A stretch of DNA of 64,000 nt, taken from positions 2,922,472 to 2,986,471 of the forward strand of contig BCIA01000005.1 of NCBI GenBank assembly GCA_001599815.1, written 5' to 3'. The DNA is from Furcasterigmium furcatum (taxonomy: Eukaryota; Ascomycota; Sordariomycetes; Glomerellales; Plectosphaerellaceae). Shown here in pieces: positions 45,428-56,197 of this stretch. Position 1 is the first letter of the stretch. Every line of letters begins with the position of its first letter. Below the pieces are notes generated by a model. That model did not search any database, was not told where the DNA came from, and saw only the letters and a program-made list of their open reading frames with translations. The position numbers and the translations under genes were made by a program.

Positions 45428-46187
45428 AAGGGCAGCTTCGACAGGTTCAGGAGAGTGGAGAGAAATGTGTGCCTATATAAGGCGGTGACGGCTTTTGGGC
45501 GGGAGTCGGGCTTTTTGTAGATATCGTGAGCAAGGTGCAGGACGCAGGTGGAAGAAGAGAAAGAAAGGAAAAAGAGTCATTGGATTCTAGGTTGGGGAGG
45601 AAAATTGCGAGGCTTATCATTGGGTCCCGCTATCAACCTGACAGGAGCAAACCTAAGGTACCGCCGTGGAAGCTTGTGTGAGCCATCCTTTTAGCCTTTT
45701 AGGGGACCAGGCACCCCTACCAGAGGGCGCGAAGCGGGGCACAACTCTCTGCGAAGGGCGCCGAAACTCAAAAGACCCCGCTTGGCAAAATATTCTGGTG
45801 CCGATATCGTCTCCCAGGTCCCACATGCCGGCATCCATGATGACTGCGCTCAATGACTGTCCCAACTGACGACGCCCAGTCACGTCGAGCTGCACCTGAA
45901 TGCCCTCGGAATCAATCAACCTAGTTCTGGCTTGGCTCTGCAACTGGGTCTCGAGAGCCAAGGCCCTCCATTGGGACTCCGACAAAGGGACTCACCGCCT
46001 CGAGTGTGAATTGCCCTGTTGAACTGCTGCTCGCTCGTCGTCTTCGGGCTGACCGACTCCGACGACATTGTGAATATACCACACCGCCCACTGGCCCCCT
46101 CGAGTCTCTTGTTCGACGCGCAAACCTCTATGTGTATCTCATTGTGTGTAACTACTTATACTCATACATCAAGGGGCCCAACCCTTC
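45428..46187. other. CPA1 promoter / ETF beta downstream region
   Basis: Upstream of CPA1 it is purine-rich on the plus strand (45549-45576). Apart from the motifs listed separately, no gene is seen. Confidence 0.5.
45474..45579 (-). promoter_or_regulatory. CPA1 core promoter: TATA box and TGACTC site
   Basis: On the minus strand TTATATAGG lies at about 45481-45473, some 50 nt before the uORF ATG. TGACTC lies at 45579-45574, about 95 nt further upstream. The order TGACTC, TATA, uORF, CPA1 matches a general-amino-acid-control promoter. The assignment is inferred from position and motif. Confidence 0.5.
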
Positions 46188-47127
46188 TTACAAAGCGCCA
46201 AGCTCCTTGAGCTTCCCAACAAGTCCATCGACGTCCTCGACCTTGCCGCCACCCTGTCTCGGTGCCGGCTCTGCAATGTCTCGTTAATTGCATGGTCGCT
46301 GCGAGATTGAATGTGGGCTTGAACTCACCAGTCACCTTGAGCACCTTCAACCTGGCCGAAGTGTCTAGGCCAAAGTCCGCCAGCTTCTTCTTCTCGAATG
46401 GCTTCTTCTTCGCCTTCATAATATTCGGCAGACTCGCGTAGCGGGGCTCGTTGAGCCTCAGATCTGTCGTGATGACCATGGGCAGTTTGGCCTTGAGCGT
46501 CTCCACGCCGCCGTCAACCTCGCGAGTGACCGTGACGATGTCCCCTTCGCCGAACTCAACCTTGCTCGCCTGGGTCGCCTGGCTCCAGCCGAGCAGGCCC
46601 GCGAGCATCTGGCCCGTCTGTCCAGCGTCATCATCGATGCTCTGCTTGCCCAAAATCACCAGGTTGCTTTTGTGCTCGTCGGCGGCCTTCCGCAACAGCT
46701 TGGCCACCGTAAGAGGCTCCAAATCCTCGCCATCCTTGACCTCGACGTGCACACCGCGGTCGGCACCCATGGCCATGGCCGTTCGCAGTACATCGGCAGC
46801 CTTTGGCGGGCCGGCGCTGATCACGGTGATATCTTCGACGCCGCCGGGGGCGCGATTCTTCTCGCGAATGCGGACAGACTCCTCGACGGACAGCTCGTCG
46901 AAGGGGTTCATGGAGTGCTTCACGCCGGCCGTTTCGACACCCGTTTGGGCTTTGTTCACTCGCGGCTTGACCTGTCAAGACACACCAATCCGTCAGCGGG
47001 GCCGGAAGTTCTTGGGGAGTCTCGAGCATCGCTGCAACATGTTGCGAACATAGGGCCCGGGGCAGAGAGTGCTTACAGCATAGTCAATGACCCGCTTGAC
47101 GGGTACGAGAATCCTCAGAGCAGACAT
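46188..47127 (-). CDS. ETFB: electron transfer flavoprotein subunit beta
   Basis: Three exons (47127-47077, 46971-46329, 46270-46188) give 258 aa. Exon 1 is MSALRILVPVKRVIDYA. Then come VKPRVNKAQTGVETAGVKHS, MNPFDELSVEESVRIREK and DITVISAGPP. The AMP-binding part has SNLVILGKQSIDDDAGQTGQ and MLAGLLGWSQATQASKVEF. The ETF-beta signature is VDGGVETLKAKLPMVITTDL with LNEPRYASLPNIMKAKKKP. The C-terminus is VGKLKELGAL. ETF carries electrons from mitochondrial acyl-CoA dehydrogenases to ETF-ubiquinone oxidoreductase. No cleavable presequence is obvious, as is usual for the beta subunit. The last exon is only 83 nt. Confidence 0.96.
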
Positions 47128-47526
47128 GTTGACTTTGTGGAATCCGATTGCTGCGAGAAGTCGAGGTTGGGAGTTCGAGCAAGTGGACGGGCGAGGTAGC
47201 GACGGCGAAGGAGGGTATCGTCATTGGGGAAAGATGGACTCCGGTGCGGAACCGGCTAGTACCGGCCTCCCTACCTCGGCCTGGGATGGGGGTCACGTGA
47301 TCCGCACCGGACAATGTTGACAGATCCCTGATTGCTCCGGCAGACCACGCTCGTGGTCCTGGAAATTGGCACTTCTACGTTACGGTGTGTCTATGTGTAT
47401 ATCCGAGTCTTCAGTGGCAGGACTAGGTCATTGCGGCAGAGTGCGCGGCGTGGGAGTTCAGAAGACAACTCATCAGCTTGCTCTCCTTCAGTTGCTCAGT
47501 ATATATATGTTCTCCGTGACCATCTA
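47128..47526. other. ETF beta promoter / ArfGAP 3' region
   Basis: About 400 bp between two minus-strand genes. Nothing is recognised. Confidence 0.5.
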
Positions 47527-48789
47527 TCACCAATCATCCCACTCGTCCTTCTTTGGAGGCGGTGCCGCCGAACCGCCCGTCCTTCCCTTGCCCATCGCAG
47601 CAGTGCCAATCGCACCGCTGCCCGCCGGCTTTTGCTGCTGTTGGTCGGCCAAGCTTGAGAAATCATCCCAGAAGTCTCTCCTGCTTTCGTCAATGGGTGC
47701 TTGTCTGTAGCCGGTTTTATCGCCGGGCCCCTCAACAAACCGGTTGAAGCCTTGCTGTGCGTTGCGGGCTCCTTCTTGCGCAGCCCGCCCGACCTGGCCG
47801 GCTGCCATCTGTGCTTGCTTCGCAAAATCCGAGTCGGCCAGCTATCCGATGTTTTAGCTGCGAGCATTCCAAAAGGGATAAGAGCAGGTTCGAGTCACAG
47901 TCGAATCGACGCGCAGGGACTGACCTGTTTGGCTGTGGGTTGGATATAGCCGTCGTTGACGGTCTTGGCCGTTTTTGACACTGTCGAGGTGAACCAGCCG
48001 AATCCCTTGGTTAATCCGGCCATAGGATCCTTCTGTAGCTCATCCCACGACGGGGCATTGTCGTCCTTGGGCTGGGCAGTCGGCATGTTCCCGAATCCTC
48101 CATATTTCCCTCCTTGGTTCGGCGGCAGGGTGTCAGACCGAGCGGCGTTCTCGGCTCCCAGCTTGGAAAAATATTTGTCGTCCACCTTGACTTTTCCTGC
48201 CGGGCTGTCGGACCGCATGCTGGCGTTTCCACTGAGCGGCGTCGCGGTGCGGCTCGGGTCCTTCGCTGCCGCGGAAGCTGGTGTGGGCTTTTTCTCTCCG
48301 GGAACATACTCCCTGCCCTCGACATTGGCTGCGAGCCTCTCTTTCCATTCCTCGCCGACTTCACCGCTATATCTCTCTGCAATCGTCGCATCGTCCCAGG
48401 AAATCCCCCGCATCTTGGTATCCTCGTGATGCTCGAAGAAGTTCCGCCAGTTCTCGTTACCGCCGAGGCGCATGCGTTCGATTTCAACCTGCTTGAACGC
48501 GTCCATCGAGATGCTTCTCACGAACGAGATATGAACACCGAGACCGCGGTGCACTCCGGCGCATGATAGACAGATGAAGACGCCGAACTTGGGGGATGCC
48601 CATTGAGGAGAGGGGGCGTTGCAGTCGCAGCAAATGTTGTTCTTGGCTTCTTTCTGGATGGCAGCGAGCTGTGCGAGGACACCCCAGTTAGCGGTCTAGC
48701 AAGAGAAAACTCGACAAGGACACAGGCATCCCTTGACGTACCTTTGCCCGAGTTTCGGGATCAACCTCCCACATGGCCTTGGAAGCCAT
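47527..48789 (-). CDS. GCS1: ArfGAP of the Gcs1/ArfGAP1 type
   Basis: Three exons (48789-48742, 48668-47925, 47841-47527) give 368 aa. The ArfGAP zinc finger has C29-X2-C32-X16-C49-X2-C52 with the arginine finger Arg57 in GVHRGLGVHISFVRSISMD. The conserved helix is QVEIERMRLGGNENWRNFFE. The C-terminal half contains amphipathic, lipid-packing-like stretches (GLTKGFGWFTSTVSKTAKTV, GRAAQEGARNAQQGFNRFVE) and ends KKDEWDDW. The protein stimulates GTP hydrolysis by Arf1 and so controls COPI coat release at the Golgi. The C-terminal Trp-rich acidic end is typical of this subgroup. Introns are 73 and 83 nt. Confidence 0.95.
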
Positions 48790-49824
48790 TGTGGGAAGTG
48801 GGCTTGGGAGAGTGGAGGACGTGTGTAAACGCGACCGCACGCAACGGACGGGTGCAGGCTGTAGATGAATTGTTTTAGACACAGAATCGTCAGGGCTTGG
48901 ATGATGTTTCGCTGACCTTGGAGGGAGCCTCGGATTTGGGATGGAGCAAATGGGTGATAAGGGGTTGGAGACTCTCGAGCTTCGGGCAAAGGACAGGTCG
49001 AGTCTAGACCGAACCCCCGCCCCCGGCCATTGTTTCGTCCCGCTCAAGAAAACGCACCCCCTTCCATGGCCGCCCTTCGTCTTCAACTCCGACGGTCACA
49101 AAGTAGACCCGGGAATTTCGTCATAGCATCCCCAGAAAGTTGGATGACCAGGACCGACTGCTACTACATGTTCGAGAAGGATACAGTATACAGTCATCGA
49201 TATTGACTGGCACGACTTCGTGCAGGCCAAGCATTGGAGCCAGTCTTGGCAAATGCTGTCCCAACGACGCCTGTGAACCAGCTCGCGTGCTCACGGCGGG
49301 TGGCATCACCAAGCTCTGCTTGCACCGCATGCTTGTATATTCACTGTCGCTACCTTGCTGGCAAGGCCAGGCCAAACTTTTCCATTCATCGCCAGGTTCA
49401 CACATCTGTATGACACGAAAGTTATTCGAATGTACAACCCATGCTCTTGAGCAGGGCCAACAGAGTAAGGGGAACGAAAGGTACACGGGGCCCAATCAGG
49501 GCCCCAAAATGGGAAAGTGGTCCATGTGCATTAAGTAGTATTGTTTTTGAGTCCCGAGACCAGATACCAGCGCCGTAAACCTCTCCTGCCCTATCTAGCT
49601 AGGTCCGAGAGGCCCAAGTAGGAATATCTGGTCATGGAAGATGGATTCGCCACCAGTGCGTGCCCATCTCGTGTGTGGAAACCGCGTCCAAAAAAAAAGG
49701 TGAAATTGTCGAAACCGATGCCGTATCATGTTGTTAACTCATCAGGGCCCCGAGATTCGAAAATATCTGCTATTCTCGGTCCACATGGTGTTGGGTTCCA
49801 CGGTTGGGGCTCGTCACCTCCAAC
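48790..49824. other. ArfGAP promoter / RRM protein 3' region
   Basis: About 1 kb between two minus-strand genes. Small ORFs only, no recognisable gene. Confidence 0.5.
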
Positions 49825-51351
49825 CTAAGCCGCGGTGGTAGCGGGAGTGGCGGTGGTGGTGGCGACAGTCTCAACGGGGTCGGTGTTCTCCTTGTTCTCG
49901 GGGGCGTTGGCCTCCTCGTCGGTCTTGTCAGGGCTGTCGATCGCGACCTTGACAGCGATCTCGCGGCCCTCAATCTCCTTGCCGTTCATCTCGGTGACGG
50001 CCTTCTGCTGGAGCTCCTCAGAAGCGAGAGTAACGAAGCCAAACCCACGTCCCTTGCGGGGTTCGCCGCGAGCCTGGAGCTTCTTGATCATGAAGCGGGG
50101 GATGGGACGCAGGGCGATCTTGGCGGAAGAGGGCTGGTAGGCAGCGAAAAGCTCCTTGAGCTGTAACGTTTTGTCAGCAGGCCGTCGTGTGTCTTCACAA
50201 TGGGAATTTCATACCTTCTCCTCGGTCAGATCGTAGGGCAGGTTAGCGACCATGACCTTGGTCTTGGAGGCGATGCCATCGGCAGGGGGTCCACGCTCAC
50301 GGCGCTCGCGGGGAGTGCGGGTCTGAGTGGCCTTTTGGGCCGCGTTGTCAGTGTTGTCCTTGTTGGTGATATCGCTCAGTGGTTGAACCTCAGTAGTGGC
50401 CGGGGCAGCGGCAGCTTCGGGAGCAGCGACGGCGGCGGCGGCAGTAGCCTCAGTAGTCTCAGTAGGGGCGGCACCCTCCTCCTTGGCGTCCTGAATGCGA
50501 TTGTCTGTCAGCAAAAGGGGAGGATGATGGTGGATCAGACGATATGCTTACGCGTCCGCTACGGGCACCCCGACCGCCACGGCCGCGGCCACGGCCACGG
50601 CCAGAGGGGCGGCGGCGAGTGCCATCGGCAGGAGCGTCGCCGTTGGTGCCCTCAGTCTTCTCACCAGCAGGCTCGGGCTTGCGAGCGAGCTGAACAGAGA
50701 CCTTGCGCTCCAGGATCTCCTTGCCAGAGAGCTCAGAGATGGCACGCTCGGCCTCGGTGGGGGTGGAGAGGTCGACGAAGGCGTAGCCAACGGGACGGTC
50801 GGTGCGAGGGTTCTTGGGGATGGAGACGGATTCGCTGAGGGCGGGTCGAGTCAGCAAATTGCGTCTTGTCAGGAGAGGAAAGTCAAGTCGAAGGGGCCCA
50901 AGGTCATCGTCTGGGGGACAGAGGCAACAGGCCAAGTGTTGTCATGACGGCGACGCCGACAGCTGTTGATGGCAGAAAAGGGGATGCCAATGCAGGGCCG
51001 AGTCTTGTAAGATGTGGCAACTCGGGCAGACAGGACCCTTGGGAAGGCGCTGAGGGCATCGTGTCGATTGGGAGACCAAGTGGTCGAGTGTAGCAGGGGA
51101 CGGATGGGGACTCACACTAGGTATCCCTTGAAGAACTCCTTCAGTTCCCCCTCGGTTGTCGCATAGGCCAGGTTGCCGATGTAGAGACGGCGACCCTCAG
51201 CAGCGCTGGCGAGGACCGCATCATTGTTGGCAGCGGCAGGCTTTGACTCGGTGGCCTTGTTGTCATTAATCGAGGTGTTGCTCAGAGCGTTGGTAACGTC
51301 ATTGACGGCGTCGTTGACCTTCTCGGAAACCTTTTCCACGGCGGCAGACAT
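49825..51351 (-). CDS. RNA-binding protein with two RRM domains
   Basis: Four exons (51351-51116, 50834-50552, 50490-50215, 50160-49825) give 376 aa. RRM1 has RNP2 RRLYIGNLAYATTEGELKEF and RNP1 PVGYAFVDLSTPTEAERAIS. An RGG-like linker (RRRPSGRGRGRGRGGRGARS) follows. Then comes an Ala/Thr-rich spacer. RRM2 has RNP2 KVMVANLPYDLTEEKLKELF and RNP1 KGRGFGFVTLASEELQQKAV. It ends in an acidic and Thr/Ala-rich tail. The layout suggests an mRNA- or pre-rRNA-binding protein, but I do not recognise a specific orthologue. Intron 1 is 281 nt, by far the longest GT-AG intron among the ungapped ones here. Confidence 0.93.
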
Positions 51352-51830
51352 TTTGATGGATTTGGGTTTGGGGTTTGGGAGATGGGTGGTAGAGATGCGA
51401 AGCTGTATGGGTTGATGAGATGACGTGCGGTGCGACGAACTTGGACCTGCTGGTGGGTGCGAGGAACGTCCGAGGCTTGGGAGATTGAAGTTCGCGGGTT
51501 GGAGTTGAACTCTGAGGCAATGGAGGGGGAAAATAAGGGTAGCTTGGTGCCCTAGATCGCTTGAGGGGGAAGACAGACGACGTGCGTTTGCGTGACACAG
51601 TTTCTTGAAGGTTGTGATGAGGAGGGAGAGGAAGAAGGGGGATGGGTCGGCCTGGCGCAGTGAATAAGTAGAGGCGAAGCGTTGGAATATTTTTTCACTA
51701 GGCAGGTGCAGGGGTCAGGTGCATTTTCGAGGCCGTGCAGGCAGGCAGGTGCCTGGGTGGGTAAGCGAAGGCGCGACCCCCCGGAAGGGAAGGGGTGCAG
51801 CTCCGGCAGGTACCCCTGGCAAGTGTAGGG

Positions 51831-52196
51831 AGGTACCAAGTCCAGTAACCGTCTCATAGGTACACAAGCCACCCGGCGCCCTAGGTAGGTCATCAATCTG
51901 GGCTGAACAACTACGCTGTACTGTTGATGGCCTCAAACAACGACAGGCCGAGATTGTACTCACCAGGGCGTTGAGATAATCTGAGGCAAGTACATAGTTA
52001 GCCCCCGTTGTGGTTTGACCTAACTGGAGAAGGAGTGAATGAGAGCTTGGGCTTATTTGTTGACTGTTGAGCAACGGCACTGACAAGTCAACCAACCCGT
52101 CGGTCGGAACCCGCATGGTGGGAGACAAACGAATATGAAAGATCCTCTAGTACCTACTTTAGGTAGCCTCGGTCGGCGCATTCACTAGGTAGGTAC
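51831..52196. repeat. GGTAC/CCTAGGTA motif cluster
   Basis: AGGTACC at 51831-51837, ATAGGTACAC, CCTAGGTAGGTC near 51879-51890, GTACCTACTTTAGGTAGCC near 52150-52168 and CTAGGTAGGTAC near 52185-52196. Confidence 0.5.
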
Positions 52197-53447
52197 TGAG
52201 GTGGCAGCAAGAAAAGTGACGAGCAGGTGCTGAGGAATGTTCTTTGCTGTCCGAGGGATGCGACTTCCCGAGCAACAAACAACACCAGATCCAACAGGTA
52301 GGAGGCTAGTTAGATACGTCAAGATGGCCTTCCGAGTCCTTCATCGGCCCTTCCTGGGCAAAACTCATTCACCGAATGACTCTTGCGGTTGCCACTGTTT
52401 GCCCGCACTTCCCCCATCCATGGATGTTGCCGCGACGTGAGGCGGTTGCCATGAACAGATGAGTAGTCCCCATGATTGGATGCTGCCACCTGGTATCGGC
52501 CTCCATGCCTGCGACTTTCCACGCTGGATGCTGAATGGTGCGGACAAGTGCCGGAGCTTTTGTCTCCAGAGATCCACAGCGGCCCCTCGGACCTACCTGG
52601 GTCGTCGCCCCTTTGCTTAGCACGTTCGAGGCTTTGGTTCAGGCAACCCGCAGACTACCTACTTAGTACCAAGTACAGGGCAGGACCAGGTGTATGCCAT
52701 GTGGGCATCATAGGTACGTGAGTTAACCGCGGGAGCTTACGGTGTACTTGTAGGATGTTGAGTTCGATAAAATGTAAAGAGAGAGAATGTCACCTCTGAT
52801 AATGCCTGCAGCATGATTGCACAATTCGACTGAAATTGCCCTGGACCCTGGACAATTTCCCTGGTCCACTCCGGTAGCACGGGTCGCTCGGTGCAGAACC
52901 CTGACAGCCACACGACACTACCCTGGCCATCCCCCCCTGAACTGGGAGCAGATTCTCAGGGGCAACAAGATTGTTGATAACAAGATTGGAAGGAAATGTT
53001 CCATGGAAGCCTGGGAATCTCACGCGTCCACCAGGGCCGGTAGTTCCGGAATGGTCCAAACGACCAGCCTGGCCGTCGACCAACATGTCATCGAGAGCCG
53101 TCAACCATGTTGTTCAATCTTCGAATCCGAAGCCACCTCGAACCAATAATGTTTACATGTGATGCGGCGAACAAGGTCTAACTTGCATGGACGGCGCTGC
53201 CGCCGCCCGGCCTGTCGGGTTCAACGGCCACGGCGAAGAATCGGACCTTGCCAGTTCCCCTGCGATTTCGCCCGTTCCGGCATCTGTCTCCAGCCTTGTG
53301 GCGGATCATTGGATTCGAGCGAGAAGAGCACGTCTCGGGTTTCCGTGGTCCGGTCCTTTCGTACGGATATGGCCAGCTCGGTCTTCGTACGAAGGCCCTT
53401 CCTAGGTTGCTGGTCCCCAGATTTCGGCCGCCAAATCACATTGGGAG

Positions 53448-53459
53448 GTACCTAGGTAC
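53448..53459. repeat. 12-bp perfect palindrome of the intergenic motif family
   Basis: GTACCTAGGTAC equals its own reverse complement. It appears to be the full form of the core seen in fragments in several other intergenic regions. Confidence 0.7.
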
Positions 53460-53702
53460 AAGACCAACCGACTCGGCAAGCTCCGATGCCGCCCGTCGTA
53501 ACTCCGTACCGCTTCCCCACCTGGGCACTGTCCGATTCGGCGATTCCTCACCCACATTGATTCAGTGTGTGACATGCCTACATAGATTTCACTACACGCT
53601 TGAGGGTTGATATTCAGGTCCTTACGCCCCTCCCTCTCGCTCCCACAGTCTTGCGGTGGTGCTATCTCGACGCCTGGTATATCACATGACCACCGAATTG
53701 TC

Positions 53703-55846
53703 ATGGCCACCATACCTCGAGATCTGCCCGTTGAGGTAGCAGACATCTCTAATAGATCTATCCTTGTTCTTTATGGCTCCGAGACGGGCAACAGCCAAGA
53801 TGTCGCGGAGGAGCTCGGCAAGATCGCTCAACGACTTCACTTCAAGACAAAGGTTGAGGAGATGAACTCCGTTTCTTTGGTATGCCCAGCTTCGCCGCCC
53901 ACCACAACTGCTTCGTGTCGAGCTGACGGGTTTCTTGCAGAACGAGCTGTTACGCTGTACGCTGCTGGTTCTTGTCATATCGACGACGGGTCAGGGAGAC
54001 ATGCCCCAAAACTCCACGTCATTCTGGAAAAGTCTCCTGAGGAAAAAGCTGCCCCCATCTTGTCTGGCCGGTGTCAGGTTCACGTCTTTCGGCCTGGGCG
54101 ACAGCTCATATCCCAAGTGAGACCCTGTTGATCTCTCAACCGCCTCCTCGCCCTGCTAATGCTCTCTCTTGCCTCAGGTTCAACTGGGCGGTGCGAAAGT
54201 TACATAAACGGGTAGAGCAGCTCGGTGCGACGGAGTTTTACCCCCGAGGTGAGGGAGACGAGCAGGATGATGATGGGTACGACGTTCTCTCTCCTCCTCG
54301 CTGCTTTCCTCTGCGCTCATGATCCAATCATACGCAGGAGCGCTGAGATGATTCCCGTCAAGCTGACCATGTTTCTGCGTGCAGAATTGACCAGACTTTT
54401 ATTCGTTGGTCAGTCGACCTGAGGGCAAAGGTCCTTGAGCAGTATCCGCTGCCTGATAACATCGCCCCGGTAGCAGCCGAGGCCCTTTTGCCGCCCAAGT
54501 ACACCTTGGTTTTCACAAACTCTGGTGAACGCAGTACATCAAGCTTAGATGGCCCTGGAGTCGACAGACATCCCGTGCCACGCCACAGTGCTGGCGCTCA
54601 GGTGCAAATGCCTGCACAAGACGACGTCCCGGAAGAACTGATCCATTCAGTCCCAGACGGTATCCTCGCCGTGCTTCGGACAAACGAGAGAGTAACCCCA
54701 CCAGATCATTGGCAAGACGTGCGTCGACTCAGTTTCGACATCCATAACACTCGCCAGGCGGATTTGAGTATAAACCCCGGAGATTGCCTCCGGCTCTACC
54801 CTCGAAACTTCCCCGAGGATGTTGAGATGCTCATTAACCTTATGCACTGGCAAGAGTTCGCGGACACGCCGCTTGACCTGGAAAACTCACCAGCGCTGCC
54901 CACAGGGTTATATAGCCGTCGTTTCACGACTCTTCGCAGATTGCTGTCAGAAAACCTCGACATCACGGCCATCCCGAGGCGCAGCTTCCTAGAAGCCATC
55001 TCTCACCATAGCACAGATGCAAGTCACAAGGAGCGTCTCATTGAGTTCACCAAATCCGAGTACATTGACGAGTACTACGACTATGCAACGCGGCCTCGTC
55101 GATCTATACTCGAAGTTCTCCAAGAGTTTCATTCCGTGCAAATCCCACCCGAATACGTCTTTGACGTCTTTCCCGCCATTCGCGGCCGCGACTTCAGTAT
55201 CGCAAGCATCACCCCGTCACCTCCAGAGGCTCCAACGGCATACACCATACAGCTCCTCGTGGCTCTCGTTAAATATCGCACTGTTCTCCGGAAAATCCGC
55301 GTTGGCCTCTGCTCCCGCTATGTTACCCCTCTGGAATCCGGAGCGCCTGTACTTGCCACGCACAAACCTGCTCTTACTCGTTTCCATGGGCCAAAGAACG
55401 CCCACCGGCCTCTCTGTGCCTTCGCAACAGGCACTGGCATTGCCCCCGTCCACGCCCTCATACAGGAACGGCTCCGGTACGATGCAGCCGGCACCGCGAT
55501 GGGTGACACTCTGCTCTTCTTCGGCAACCGCTCCCGCGAAAAGGATTTTTTCTTCCGGCACGAATGGGAAGCCGCGAACTCTGACAAATTTCGCCTGTTC
55601 ACGGCTTTCTCGCGCGACCAGCGGCAGAAATTCTACGTGCAAGACTTGGTCCGGCAGCAAGCACAGGTCGTGGCAGAGCTGGCGCAAAAGGACGCCATCT
55701 TCGTCGTGTGCGGCGGCAGCTCCAAGATGGCCACCGCATGCCGTGAAGCAGTCATCGAGAGTCTCAGGGTATGCGGTGTGTGCGAGACAGAAGATGACGC
55801 ACGGGAGTATTTCGGGAGGTTGACTTGGTGGCAGGAGATTTGGTAG
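53703..55846 (+). CDS. TAH18: NADPH-dependent diflavin oxidoreductase TAH18
   Basis: Four exons (53703-53879, 53941-54116, 54178-54276, 54385-55846) give 637 aa. The N-terminal flavodoxin domain has the FMN motif ILVLYGSETGNSQDVAEELG, then STTGQGDMP and FTSFGLGDSSYPKFNWA. The FAD domain includes YSRRFTTLRRLLSENLDI and RDFSIASITPSP, which binds FAD. The NADPH domain has FATGTGIAPVHALIQERL, LFFGNRSREKDFFFRHEW and VCGGSSKMA, and ends LTWWQEIW. TAH18 passes electrons from NADPH to Dre2 for cytosolic iron-sulfur cluster assembly. The start is after MTTELSWP-type out-of-frame ATGs and is chosen by the flavodoxin frame. Confidence 0.95.
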
Positions 55847-56197
55847 ACTTTTGACGGGATCAAATAGCGAGTGGAGGCCACCGCTGTCGAGATTCAAGTG
55901 ACACAAGGAAGTGCTTGAATAATTATTTGTGTGCGAGACTACATGAACTACCTAACTATGAGATGCGGGAAGTGATGATCTCGACATCCAACCAGAATAC
56001 GTTCTAGGAGCATAAGAATAGAGCCCCGCCAACAGGAAGTACATCCGACAACGCCAATATTTTTGGGCACCACCAGTCCCGTGAACGCCTTGCTCGAGAT
56101 ACCCAAACTCCGATATGTGCCCAGGATCCCCTCGAGAATCTACCAGACAGTCACTCCAAGAACCAACCACATAACATGTACATCAACTTCGGCCTCG
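55847..56197. other. short convergent intergenic region
   Basis: Between the TAH18 and pseudoprotease stops. Nothing is recognised. Confidence 0.5.

Larger units (their letters stand above)
51352..53702. other. divergent intergenic region, 2.35 kb
   Basis: Between the RRM gene (-) and TAH18 (+). It has scattered GGTACCT/CCTAGGTA motifs, including a perfect palindrome at 53448-53459. No coding frame with family similarity. Confidence 0.5.
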